The position numbers and the translations under genes are program-made. Shown in pieces: positions 33,821-42,123 of a stretch of DNA of 64,000 nt. Within the stretch, counting starts at the first letter, position 1. Each line of letters begins with the position of its first letter. The notes beneath the pieces were generated by a model. The model was given only the letters and a program-made list of their open reading frames with translations. It had not been told where the DNA came from and searched no databases. Origin of the DNA: Solirubrobacter deserti (lineage in GTDB: Bacteria > Actinomycetota > Thermoleophilia > Solirubrobacterales > Solirubrobacteraceae). Where the stretch lies: assembly GCF_027587175.1 (NCBI RefSeq), contig NZ_JAPCID010000023.1, positions 1 to 64,000 of the forward strand, written 5' to 3'.

Positions 33821-34992
33821 GGTTCGATCACCAGCTCGACTTCGGTTCCGTGGCCGGGGGTCGAGTGCACCGTCGCCCGGCCGCCATGGCGCTCCATGCG
33901 ACCGACAATAGAGTCACGGACGCCGCGCCGGTCGTGCGAAACGCTCTCGACGTCGAAACCGGGACCGCGATCGCGCACGAACACTTCGACGCGCCCGTCG
34001 GCGACCTCGGCGTAGAGCGAGATCGGCTCCGGCCCGGCGAACTTGGACGCGTTCACGAGCGCCTCGCGCGCGGCCGCGACCAGCGCGGCGGCGGGCTCTT
34101 CGAGCGGCGCGTCGCCCACGGTCACGACCTCGATCGGCACGTGATGGTCGGCCTCGACTTCCTCCGCCGCAGCTTCAAGCGCACCGGCCAGTGAGTTCTG
34201 GTCGTTCCGCGTGCCGTTCAGCCACGCCCGCAGCTCGCGCTCCTGCCGGCGCGCGAGCGCGGCGACCTCGCGCGGGTCGTCCGCGCGCTTCTGCACGAGC
34301 GCGAGCGTCTGCAGCACCGAGTCGTGCAGGTGCGCGGCCACCTCGGCACGCTCCTGCGAGCGGATACGCGCCGCGCGCTCGTCGTTGAGCCCGCGCACGA
34401 GCCGGATCCACCACGGCGCGAGGATGATCGTGAAGGCCACGAGCATCACCAGCACGGGCAGGACGACGTCCCGCGCCGGCGCCAGCGCGTCGTTGACATA
34501 CAGGAAGATCAGCGCGCCGCCGACCACCAATGCCGCGCCCGCGGTCGCCCGGTTGACGGTCTGGCGCGGGAGCCGCGCGCGCGAGGTGACCCGCTCGGGC
34601 GCCGTCTGCGACTGCCGCCAGATCAGCGCGCCGCCGGCCGCCGCGATCACCAGCGGCCACAGGAACTGGTCGCTCACGAACCAGAAGCCCCACGCCCGCA
34701 GCAGCAGCAGGCCGGAGGCCACCAGGCAGCCCATCCCGGCCGCGACGAGCCAGGTGTCGCTGCGGGTCAGCAGCCGCTGCACGGCCGGCTTCTCCGGGCC
34801 TTCGGCGGGGATCAGCACCCAGCCGAGCGCGTACAGCGGGATCGCCACGCCGCCGAGCGCGACCGCGGCGATGAAGCCGATCCGGATCAGGATCGGGTCG
34901 ATCCCGACGCGGTTGGCGAAGCCGGAGCAGACGCCGCCGAGGTACCCGTGCGACGGATCGCGGCGGACGGGGAGCGGAGCGGCGTCGCTCAT
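33817..34992 (-). CDS. PspC-domain sensor histidine kinase (LiaS/EsrS-like)
   Basis: 391 residues. N-terminal PspC domain (DPSHGYLGGVCSGFANRVGI) is followed by a membrane region of about four helices (to about residue 190), then HisKA_3 with AEVAAHLHDSVLQTLALVQ and a HATPase domain (AAREALVNASKFAG, VRDRGPGFDVESV, GGRATVHSTPGHGTEV). PspC-kinase fusions sense envelope stress in actinobacteria. Coupled by four-base overlaps to its regulator and to the small membrane protein upstream. Confidence 0.94.
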   Translation of the reverse strand: MSDAAPLPVRRDPSHGYLGGVCSGFANRVGIDPILIRIGFIAAVALGGVAIPLYALGWVLIPAEGPEKPAVQRLLTRSDTWLVAAGMGCLVASGLLLLRAWGFWFVSDQFLWPLVIAAAGGALIWRQSQTAPERVTSRARLPRQTVNRATAGAALVVGGALIFLYVNDALAPARDVVLPVLVMLVAFTIILAPWWIRLVRGLNDERAARIRSQERAEVAAHLHDSVLQTLALVQKRADDPREVAALARRQERELRAWLNGTRNDQNSLAGALEAAAEEVEADHHVPIEVVTVGDAPLEEPAAALVAAAREALVNASKFAGPEPISLYAEVADGRVEVFVRDRGPGFDVESVSHDRRGVRDSIVGRMERHGGRATVHSTPGHGTEVELVIEP

Positions 34993-35162
34993 GAGAGGCC
35001 CGCCGTGATGAGGACGACGCCGATCGCCGCCAGGACCGCCGGCGCCGCGTACTCGAAGCGCAGGTCGATCGAGCCGAGCCGGTCCAGCAACAGCAGCGTG
35101 CCGAGCGCGATCGTCGCGAGCCCCGCGACGATGAGCGTGCGATCGACACGACCGCGCCTCAT
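34989..35162 (-). CDS. Small two-helix membrane protein in the PspC operon
   Basis: 57 residues starting MRRGRVDRTLIVAGLATIAL, with two hydrophobic segments joined by LLDRLGSIDLRFEY. The arrangement resembles the membrane part of LiaF/PspC-associated DUF5668-like proteins. Overlaps at both ends (ATGA) show it is translated with the kinase and the PspC protein. Function unknown; probably an accessory of the stress sensor. Confidence 0.8.
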   Translation of the reverse strand: MRRGRVDRTLIVAGLATIALGTLLLLDRLGSIDLRFEYAAPAVLAAIGVVLITAGLS

Positions 35163-36142
35163 GCGCAGGCGTCGCGGTTTCGGTCGACCTGCAGGTGGCC
35201 CACGCCGATGTCGGCCTTGATCACGAGCTGCTTGCGCGCCTCGCGGATGGCGATGTCCGGGCCTTCCTTGAAACGGTTCGGGATGTCGGCCGCGCCGACG
35301 CCGATGTCGCCGTCGATCGACGCGCAGACGTCGTTGGGCACGAGCACGCGGGCCTCTCCGATCCCGACGTTCACCTTCACCTCGGTGCTGCCGGCGGGGA
35401 CGTTCAGGTCGCGCAGGTCCAGCTCCATCCGGCCGACGCCGACGCGGTACTCGGGGCGCAGGTCCGCCACCGCCAGCGGCGCGTGGCGCCGCTCGCCCAC
35501 GCCGCCTTCGAGATCGAGGTCGGCGGCGGAGACGACGGCGAGCGGGAGCACCAGCACGATGACGGGGAGGATGAGCCATCGCGGCCCGCCGAGCAGGCCG
35601 GCGGTGACCAGGCCAAGGCCGGCGACCATCGAGACGATGGCCACCGCGACGCCGCCGCCGAGCGCGACGACGAACCCGATGCCGACCGCGGCGGCGACCG
35701 CGGCCACGAGGCCGAGCATCGCCAGCACGCCCTTCGCGGCCAGCCGGGCGGGGTCATTGCGGATCTCCTGGCCGATCGCGCGATACCCGGCCACCGCCAG
35801 CAGCGTGAAGACGGCGATGCCGAACAGCCCGGGGCCGAGGATGAACCCTGGAGGCGACATCGTCGTCAGCCCGGCGACGGCGAGGCTGGCGATGATGACC
35901 AGGGAAGCCGCCCGCGGCTTGTCCGCCATCCAGGCCGGCCGGCCGTTGTCGGACGCCAGGAACGCCGCCAGCGCGAGGTAGGCGACGATGCCGATCCCGC
36001 CGAACACCACCGACACGCCGAACGCGACCCGGAACAGCATCGGGTCCACGCCGAAGTAGCGGCCCAGGCCGCCCGCCACGCCCCACACGTGCTTGTCGGA
36101 AGTCGAGAGGGTGAGTTGGCGAACGGGGGCGTCGGGTTCCAT
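35159..36142 (-). CDS. PspC/LiaF-like membrane protein
   Basis: 327 residues. An N-terminal PspC domain (LTLSTSDKHVWGVAGGLGRY) leads into about six membrane helices (to about 215), then a soluble C-terminal domain rich in strands (VGVGRMELDLRDLNVPAG, VKVNVGIGEARVLVP, IDGDIGVGAADIPNRF) like the LiaF/DUF2154 adhesin-like domain. Likely inhibitor or sensor partner of the kinase/regulator pair. First gene of the operon 36142-32643. Confidence 0.9.
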   Translation of the reverse strand: MEPDAPVRQLTLSTSDKHVWGVAGGLGRYFGVDPMLFRVAFGVSVVFGGIGIVAYLALAAFLASDNGRPAWMADKPRAASLVIIASLAVAGLTTMSPPGFILGPGLFGIAVFTLLAVAGYRAIGQEIRNDPARLAAKGVLAMLGLVAAVAAAVGIGFVVALGGGVAVAIVSMVAGLGLVTAGLLGGPRWLILPVIVLVLPLAVVSAADLDLEGGVGERRHAPLAVADLRPEYRVGVGRMELDLRDLNVPAGSTEVKVNVGIGEARVLVPNDVCASIDGDIGVGAADIPNRFKEGPDIAIREARKQLVIKADIGVGHLQVDRNRDACA

Positions 36143-36183
36143 GGCGCACAGGCTGCCGCCGGCGGGCCGATCCCGCCATTGGG

Positions 36184-36217
36184 GATCACCCTAGGGAACC
36201 CCGAGACGATCCCTAGG
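36184..36217. promoter_or_regulatory. GATC-CCTAGG direct repeats before the PspC/LiaF operon
   Basis: GATCACCCTAGG (36184-36195) and GATCCCTAGG (36208-36217) lie 42-75 bases upstream of the PspC/LiaF gene on its coding strand, spaced by about two helical turns. The first includes the palindrome CCCTAGGG. LiaR-type regulators often autoregulate from such repeats. The second copy overlaps the stop codon of the aldehyde dehydrogenase gene. Confidence 0.4.
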
Positions 36218-37478
36218 CGAGATGCACGACTTTGGTACGCGTCACGGCCGCGAGGAGCTCGGGCTCGGCGCCCGGGCGGGGCGTGCAGAAGACGGCGTCG
36301 ACGCTGACCGTGCGGGCCGGGAGCTCCCGCCAGGCGCGCTGGGCGTTCGCGTGCAGCGGCGTCAGGACCGAGGCGATCCCCATCCGGTCGTCGACGAGGA
36401 GGGCCTCGCCGAACGAGTCGACGGTGCGGACCGTCACGACCGGGCCGCGCGTCTCGCCGCAGATCACGAGCGCATTGGCGGGCGCGTCGGTCAGGACCGT
36501 GGGCGGATAGAAGTAGCCGGGCCCGTACAGGGGCTCGCCGCCCGCCAGCAGCTCCGCGCCCTCGTAGACGGCGTCCTGGACCTGGCGGTGCACCCACAAC
36601 CGCTGTTCCTCGTCGATCAGCGGGCCGAGCTCGGTGCCCGGCGCCAGGCCCGGCCCGCTCCGCAGCGCCCGCGCGTGCGCGACCAGCGCGTCGAGGAACG
36701 GCTCGGCCACGGAGCGGTGCACGTTCACGCGCTCAACCGACCCGCACGACTGGCCCGCGCCCGCGTACGCGCTGGCGGCGACCTGCTCGGCCGCCCACTC
36801 GGGGTCGGTGCCGGCGTCGATCACGACCAGGTGGCTGCCCGCGGCCTCCTCGCCCGGCCGGATCACGAGGTCCACGCCGGGATGCGTGCTCAAGGGACGG
36901 GCGGCGCGGTCGTCTCCGTGCAGCAACTGCAGCGCTTCACCGAGGTCGAGCAGCTCCACCACCCGCTGGGCGGCCAGCGGCGCCTTCTCCGACGGCTTGA
37001 GCACGACGGCGTTGCCGCTCACCAGCGCCGCCGCGAGCGCGCTGCAGGAGGCGGCCAGCGGGTCCGCCCACGGCATCAGGATCGCGACCACGCCGCGCGG
37101 TTCGCGCACGATCAGCCCGCCGCGCGGGCCGGCCGCGCTGTCGAGCGGCCCGAGCTCCGCGTACGCCTCGATCGCGGCGATCCCGCGCTCGACCCCGCCG
37201 AGGGAAGCGGCCAAGGGCGCGCCCGTCTCGCGCGTCTGCAGCTCGGCGAGCTCGCGCGCGTGCTCGCGCAGGCGCCGCGCCGCGGCCTTGAGCAGCGACC
37301 CGCGTGCCTCCGGCGTGCTGCGCGCCCACGCGCCCGCAGCCGAGCGCGCGGCGAGCACCGCGTCGTGCGCCTCCGGTGCGGCGCACGCCGGCACGTGGCC
37401 GATCGCCTCACCCGTGGCCGGATCGATCACCGCGAGCTCCGGCACACGGTGGAAGACGCCTACGTCGAGCATGCCCAT
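36213..37478 (-). CDS. Aldehyde dehydrogenase-family protein, shortened and degenerate
   Basis: 421 residues against about 480 for the family. The cofactor segment (VVAILMPWADPLAASCSALA, SGNAVVLKPSEKAPLA) and a Cys in the right place (YAGAGQSCGSVERVNV) are present. The stretch that should contain FTGS..G and the catalytic Glu in LELGGK is collapsed to VDLVIRPGEEAAGSHLVVID. Without that Glu hydrolysis of the thioester would be impaired, so it may be an esterase-like, acylating or non-catalytic relative. ATG at 37478 with AAGGGG upstream; ATG at 37472 is possible. Confidence 0.83.
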   Translation of the reverse strand: MGMLDVGVFHRVPELAVIDPATGEAIGHVPACAAPEAHDAVLAARSAAGAWARSTPEARGSLLKAAARRLREHARELAELQTRETGAPLAASLGGVERGIAAIEAYAELGPLDSAAGPRGGLIVREPRGVVAILMPWADPLAASCSALAAALVSGNAVVLKPSEKAPLAAQRVVELLDLGEALQLLHGDDRAARPLSTHPGVDLVIRPGEEAAGSHLVVIDAGTDPEWAAEQVAASAYAGAGQSCGSVERVNVHRSVAEPFLDALVAHARALRSGPGLAPGTELGPLIDEEQRLWVHRQVQDAVYEGAELLAGGEPLYGPGYFYPPTVLTDAPANALVICGETRGPVVTVRTVDSFGEALLVDDRMGIASVLTPLHANAQRAWRELPARTVSVDAVFCTPRPGAEPELLAAVTRTKVVHLA

Positions 37479-37608
37479 AACCCCTTGCGGGACGCGTACC
37501 CGCGCGCCGACGACTCGAACACTTGTCGGGTCCGGGAGTTGACGACCAGTTCCGCCCTTCAGGTTCGTTGCTGCAGTGACGAAGACTCCGGACAGGAGAC
37601 CACGTGTC

Positions 37609-37890
37609 ATGACCAACGAACGCACACAGGCCTACGGGCGCGTTGTACAGACACTCACCGAGCTGGGGCCCACGAAGCTCCTCGCCGGTGAGCAGGCTCG
37701 CATCCGCGACGCCGCCGACAACCTCATCTTCGCCGCGTCGCTCGACGAGGCCCGTGACTCGCTGCGCGACATGGGCGCGCTGGCCGAGCACCTGCTCAAG
37801 AGTGGCCGCTGGCTGGAGGAGCGCGTCGACACGCTGATCGCCGACATCCTCGCCTGCGGGCCGAGCGCGGTACCGCTCGCCGCGGCCTAA
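37609..37890 (+). CDS. Small helical protein of unknown function
   Basis: 93 residues starting MTNERTQAYGRVVQTLTELG, with AGGAG eight bases before the ATG. Entirely helical by pattern, acidic, with RIRDAADNLIFAASLDEAR and LLKSGRWLEERVDTLIADIL; no Cys cluster or signal, one Cys near the end. It stands alone in the plus direction after a 130-bp gap and meets the convergent MFS gene by four bases. Unrecognised; codon use and RBS make it a believable gene. Confidence 0.7.
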   Translation: MTNERTQAYGRVVQTLTELGPTKLLAGEQARIRDAADNLIFAASLDEARDSLRDMGALAEHLLKSGRWLEERVDTLIADILACGPSAVPLAAA

Positions 37891-39314
37891 CCAGCTTCCT
37901 GAGCCGACAGCGGTTCGGCGACGTCCTCGAGCGACTGCTGCTCGGCGTCGACGCCGAACACGATCTCGATGATCGCGGCGAAGGCCATCAGCCCCGCCGC
38001 GATCCAGTAGCCGACGGCGACGCCCGCGGGGTCGTCGCCGCCGAGCAGCCGGCCGAACAGCAGCGGCCCGACCGCGCCGCCGATGCCGGTGGAGATCGCG
38101 TAGAACAGCGCGATCGCCATCGCGCGGATCTCGAGCGGGAACGTCTCGCTGACGGTCAGGTAGCCCGCCGACGCGGCGGCGCTGGCGAAGAAGAACGCGC
38201 CGCACAGCAGCGCGATGTAGCCCCAGGTGCCGAGCGCGTCGCCGGCGAGCAGCGCCGCGAGCGCCGCCAGCCCGAGCGCCGCCACGAAGTAGGTGCCGGA
38301 GATCATCGGCCGCCGCCCGACCGTGTCGAACAGGCGGCCGAGGATCAGCACGCCGAGGAAGTTCGCGATCCCGAACGGGATCAGGTAGAGGCCGGCCACG
38401 CTGGAGTCGACGTCGAAGACGCCCGTCAGCACGAGCGAGAACGTGAAGATGACGGCGTTGTAGACGAACGCCTGCGTGGCGAGCAGCGTGAAGCCGAGCA
38501 GCGAGCGGCGCGGATAGTCGCGGAACAGCACGCGCGCGATCTCGACGAAGTTCGTCGATCGGCGTTGGACGATCTCCAGCTCGTCGTCGGCGCCGACCGG
38601 TTCCAGCGATTTCCAGGTCTTGCGCTCGATCTCGCGTTCGATCCCGTCGACCAGCTGCTCGGCCTCGTCGTTGCGGCCGTGGATCATCAGCCAGCGCGGT
38701 GATTCCGGCACGTGCCGGCGCACGAGCATGATCCCGATCGCGAGTACCGCGCCGAGAAAGAACGCGAGCCGCCAGCCGAGGTCGGCGCCGAACAGGTCCT
38801 TGTCGAGCAGCAGGCCGGAGAGCGCCGCGCCGAAGGCCGCGCCCAGCCAGTAGGAGCCGTTGATGATCAGCCCGACCCGACCGCGGTACTTGGCCGGGAT
38901 CAGCTCGTCGATGGCGGAGTTGATCGCCGCGTACTCGCCGCCGATGCCGAGGCCGGTCAGGAAGCGGAAGAACCAGAACGAGTACGCGCTCCAGGTGAAG
39001 CCGGTGAGCACGGTCGCGAGCAGGTACAGGCCGAGCGACGCGATGAACAGCTTCTTGCGGCCCAGCCGGTCGGTCAGATAGCCGAAGCCGAGCGCGCCGA
39101 CCGCCGCGCCCGCGATGTAGAAGGTGCCGCCGACCGCCACCTGGTACTCGCTGATGCCGAGCGCGTCCTGCTCGGACAGCCGGCTCGCGATCGCGCCCAC
39201 GATGGTGACCTCGAGCCCGTCGAGGATCCACACCGTCCCCAACCCGAGCACGACGAGCCAATGCCACGGGCTCCACGGCAGGCGGTCCATGCGGGCGGGA
39301 ATGCGGGTCTTCAC
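37887..39314 (-). CDS. MFS metabolite transporter (sugar/aromatic-acid symporter type)
   Basis: 475 residues with twelve predicted helices. Typical signatures: GYLTDRLGRKKLF after helix 2, RFLTGLGIGGEYAA, PESPRWLMIHGRNDEAEQLV between the halves and GRLFDTVGRRPMI in the second half. The PESPRWL motif places it in the sugar porter/metabolite:H+ symporter group. GTG at 39314 was chosen; ATG at about 39291 (MDRLPWSPWHW) is equally possible. Substrate unknown. Confidence 0.9.
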   Translation of the reverse strand: MKTRIPARMDRLPWSPWHWLVVLGLGTVWILDGLEVTIVGAIASRLSEQDALGISEYQVAVGGTFYIAGAAVGALGFGYLTDRLGRKKLFIASLGLYLLATVLTGFTWSAYSFWFFRFLTGLGIGGEYAAINSAIDELIPAKYRGRVGLIINGSYWLGAAFGAALSGLLLDKDLFGADLGWRLAFFLGAVLAIGIMLVRRHVPESPRWLMIHGRNDEAEQLVDGIEREIERKTWKSLEPVGADDELEIVQRRSTNFVEIARVLFRDYPRRSLLGFTLLATQAFVYNAVIFTFSLVLTGVFDVDSSVAGLYLIPFGIANFLGVLILGRLFDTVGRRPMISGTYFVAALGLAALAALLAGDALGTWGYIALLCGAFFFASAAASAGYLTVSETFPLEIRAMAIALFYAISTGIGGAVGPLLFGRLLGGDDPAGVAVGYWIAAGLMAFAAIIEIVFGVDAEQQSLEDVAEPLSAQEAG

Positions 39315-39355
39315 GGTCTCAGGCACGCCGCGCAACTACCCGTACCATCGAATCG

Positions 39356-39853
39356 GTGATCGACGAGCTCATCCGCACGCGCCGGACGCACAAGGCGTAC
39401 GGCCCCGACCCCGTCCCGCGCGAGACCCTGCTCGAGCTGTTCGAACTGGCGCGCTGGGCGCCCAATCACCACGTCACGAACCCCTGGCGGTTTCGCGTGA
39501 TCGGCCCGCGGGCGCTGGCCACGCTCAAGGCGGCGGCCGAGGCGCACAAGCCCGGCTCGGCGAGCAAGCTCGACCGCGCGCCGACGCTCGTCGCCGTGAG
39601 CGTCAAGCAGACAGGACAGGCCGAGCAGGACCACGAGGACCTGCTCGCGACCGCGGTCGCCGCGTACATCGTGCTGCTCGGCGCGCACGCGCGCGGGCTC
39701 GCCGCCTACTGGCGCACGGTGCCGGTGCTGGACGCGCTCGGCCTCCCCGACGACGAGACGCCGATCGGCCTGCTCTACCTCGGCACGCCGCGCCAGGAGC
39801 AGCGCGTGCCCGAGCGCGCGCCGGTCGAGGAGATCGCGTTCTTCCTCGATTGA
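39356..39853 (+). CDS. Nitroreductase-family flavoprotein
   Basis: 165 residues from a GTG. FMN-binding N-terminus MIDELIRTRRTHKAYGPDPV with LFELARWAPNHHVTNPWRFR, and the C-terminal GLLYLGTPRQEQRVPERAP. Shorter than NfsB-type enzymes, like the small YdjA-type single-domain members that work as dimers. Reduces nitro or quinone compounds with NAD(P)H. Sits 42 bases from the MFS start on the opposite strand and 20 bases before ku. Confidence 0.9.
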   Translation: MIDELIRTRRTHKAYGPDPVPRETLLELFELARWAPNHHVTNPWRFRVIGPRALATLKAAAEAHKPGSASKLDRAPTLVAVSVKQTGQAEQDHEDLLATAVAAYIVLLGAHARGLAAYWRTVPVLDALGLPDDETPIGLLYLGTPRQEQRVPERAPVEEIAFFLD

Positions 39854-39872
39854 CGGGGTAAGAGAGCGCTCA

Positions 39873-40637
39873 ATGGCCGCGCGCTCGATCTGGAACGGCA
39901 CGCTCACGTTCGGGCTCGTCAACGTGCCCGTGAAGGTGTTCACGGCGCAGGAGTCCAAGAGCATCCACTTCCACCAGGTCCACCTCAAGGACGAGGCGCG
40001 GATCGAGCACCGCAAGGTCTGCCCCAAGGAGGACAAGGAGGTCCCGAGCGACGAGATCGTCAAGGGCTACGAGCTCTCCGACGGCGGGATCGTCGTGCTC
40101 ACCAAGGAGGAGATCGCGGCCGCCGGGGGCGAGAACGCGAAGCTGATCGACGTCGAGCGCTTCGTACCCGGTGAGCAGATCGACCCGATCTTCTACGAGA
40201 AGACCTACTACCTCGGCGCGGGTGACAAGGGCGAGGACGCGTTCCGGCTGCTGCGCAAGGCGCTCGAGGAGACGGGCAAGGTCGCGATCGGCCGCTGGGT
40301 CTTCCACGACCGCGAGCGGCTCGTCGCCGTCCGCCCGCACGACGGCGTGCTCGCGATGGAGGTCATGAACTTCCACGACGAGGTCGTCGAGCCGGGCGAT
40401 CTCGACCTGCCGAGCCCGCAGAAGAACCCGACCGACCGCGAGCTCCAGATGGCGGGCAAGCTGGTCGACAGCCTGCAGGCGAAGTTCGAGCCGCACAAGT
40501 ACAAGGACACCCACCGCGAGGCCGTCCTGCAGGTGATCGAGCGCAAGCGCAGCGGCGAGGAGATCGAGGTCGAAGAGCCCGAGCCGCAGGAGGAGACCGA
40601 CGACCTCATGAAGGCGCTGGAGGCCAGCCTTGGCTAG
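39873..40637 (+). CDS. ku: Ku DNA end-binding protein, copy 1
   Basis: 254 residues starting MAARSIWNGTLTFGLVNVPV. The whole bacterial Ku core is present: IHFHQVHLKDEARIEHRKVC, the bridge segment and LADNELQMAGK-like RELQMAGKLVDSL. It ends in an acidic tail with DDLMKALEASLG. Ku rings bind DNA double-strand ends and recruit LigD for end joining; no ligD is in the window. The second ku overlaps it by eight bases. An RBS-like GGGGTAAGAG is upstream. Confidence 0.95.
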   Translation: MAARSIWNGTLTFGLVNVPVKVFTAQESKSIHFHQVHLKDEARIEHRKVCPKEDKEVPSDEIVKGYELSDGGIVVLTKEEIAAAGGENAKLIDVERFVPGEQIDPIFYEKTYYLGAGDKGEDAFRLLRKALEETGKVAIGRWVFHDRERLVAVRPHDGVLAMEVMNFHDEVVEPGDLDLPSPQKNPTDRELQMAGKLVDSLQAKFEPHKYKDTHREAVLQVIERKRSGEEIEVEEPEPQEETDDLMKALEASLG

Positions 40638-41394
40638 GGCGCTGTGGACCGGTTCGCTCTCGTTCGGGCTCGTCAACGTGCCCGTCCAGCTCGTCAGCGC
40701 CGTGCGCGACCTCGATCTGCACTTCCGCCAGATCCACGAGAAAGACGACACGCCGATCGAGACGCACCGCGTCTGCTCGAAGGAGGGCAAGGAGGTCCCC
40801 TACGAGGAGATCGGCAACGAGTACGACGGCGTCGTGGTCACCGACGACGAGCTGAGCGCCGCCGACCCGGTGAAGACGCGCACGATCGACATCGAGTCGT
40901 TCGTCAAGCTCGACGAGATCGACCCGATCTACTACGACCACCCGTACTACCTCGTCCCCGCCGGCGAGACCGACGGCACCATCCGCGCCTACCGGCTGCT
41001 CGCGGGCGTGATGGAGCGCAGCGAGCGCGTGGCGCTCGGCCGCTTCGTCATGCGCACGAAGGAGTACCTGGTCGCGATCCGCGTGCGCGAGAAGGCGCTC
41101 ACGCTCTCCACGCTGCGCTTCGCCGACGAGGTTCGCGACACCGACGGCGTCCCAGGCTCCGGCGGCCGCACCAAGCCCAAGGAGGTCAAGGAGGCTGTCA
41201 AGCTGATCGAGGCGCTCTCCGGCGACTGGGACCCCTCCGAGTACGAGGACGAGTACCGCAAGCGGCTGCAGGCGATCGTCCGCAAGAAGCGCAAGGGCGG
41301 CGACATCAAGCTCCCGGAGACCGACCCCGAGCGCATGGAGCCGGTGCCGGACCTGATGGCGGCGCTGGAGAAGTCCCTGGCGCTACACGGGTAG
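40630..41394 (+). CDS. ku: Ku DNA end-binding protein, copy 2
   Basis: 254 residues from a TTG at 40630 inside the end of copy 1. Same fold (MARALWTGSLSFGLVNVPVQ, HFRQIHEKDDTPIETHRVC) but clearly diverged, and ending PDLMAALEKSLALHG, again the short C-terminal helix. Both C-termini keep DLM.ALE.SL, which suggests a shared partner. Co-translation favours a heterodimer, as proposed for other multi-Ku bacteria; this is inference. Confidence 0.95.
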   Translation: MARALWTGSLSFGLVNVPVQLVSAVRDLDLHFRQIHEKDDTPIETHRVCSKEGKEVPYEEIGNEYDGVVVTDDELSAADPVKTRTIDIESFVKLDEIDPIYYDHPYYLVPAGETDGTIRAYRLLAGVMERSERVALGRFVMRTKEYLVAIRVREKALTLSTLRFADEVRDTDGVPGSGGRTKPKEVKEAVKLIEALSGDWDPSEYEDEYRKRLQAIVRKKRKGGDIKLPETDPERMEPVPDLMAALEKSLALHG

Positions 41395-42090
41395 GGCGTC
41401 CGCCACGGGGCGCTCGCCCGAGAGCACCCAGTGCCGGCCGGACCGCAGCAGGCGCCCGTCCTGGGCGAGCCGGGTCAGCGCGCCCGAGACCGAAGGCCGG
41501 CGCGCGCCCGCGAGGTGGCTGAGGACCTCGTGCGTGAGCGGCAGCTCGAGGTGGATGCCGTCGGGATGGACCTTGCCGTAGCGGTCGGCGAGCTCCCAGA
41601 ACAGCATCCACAGGCGGACGTCCAGCTTGGGCTGCTGGGCGATCGCCATCGAGGTGACCAGCCGCACGGCCCGTGACATCGCGCGGCCCGCGAGCTCGGC
41701 GCCGAGCTGCGGCCAGTGCGCGGCGCGGTGCATCCAGCGCGTGTCCAGCACGGCGATCCGCGTCGGCGCCACGACGCGCCACGTCCACTCGGCGTCGAGC
41801 GTCGTCTCCGAGTCGGCCTGCCACGGGCGCAGCAGGTCGCCCGGGCCGAGCAGCTCCGCCGCGTGGCGGCCGCCGACGCCGACGCGTCGCAGCAGCAAGC
41901 CGTCGACGACGAGCATGCCGTAGCCGCCGCGGGCACGCTCGATCGTCTCGGGTTCGGCCTCGCGCCACGGGCCCGTGCCGTAGCGCAGGATCGTGGCCCC
42001 GGTGGCCTGGCGGGCCTGTGGGCGTTGGTCGGCCGGGACCAGCTCCGCCAGCCCCGCATCCACGTCGAGCACGCTCACCTGGTCGTTCAC
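41383..42090 (-). CDS. Crp/Fnr-type transcriptional regulator
   Basis: 235 residues from a GTG. An N-terminal cyclic-nucleotide-binding-like barrel (LLRRVGVGGRHAAELLGPGD), a long dimer helix (AMSRAVRLVTSMAIAQQPKL), and a C-terminal winged HTH (LPLTHEVLSHLAGARRPSVS then LTRLAQDGRLLRSGRHWVL). The ligand pocket lacks an obvious cAMP Arg-Ser pair. It overlaps the convergent ku2 end by 12 bases and diverges from the EamA gene over a 33-bp gap, which it may regulate. Confidence 0.87.
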   Translation of the reverse strand: MNDQVSVLDVDAGLAELVPADQRPQARQATGATILRYGTGPWREAEPETIERARGGYGMLVVDGLLLRRVGVGGRHAAELLGPGDLLRPWQADSETTLDAEWTWRVVAPTRIAVLDTRWMHRAAHWPQLGAELAGRAMSRAVRLVTSMAIAQQPKLDVRLWMLFWELADRYGKVHPDGIHLELPLTHEVLSHLAGARRPSVSGALTRLAQDGRLLRSGRHWVLSGERPVADALPV

Positions 42091-42123
42091 AGAACACCGG
42101 TGATAGCAGGACACATCGCCACA

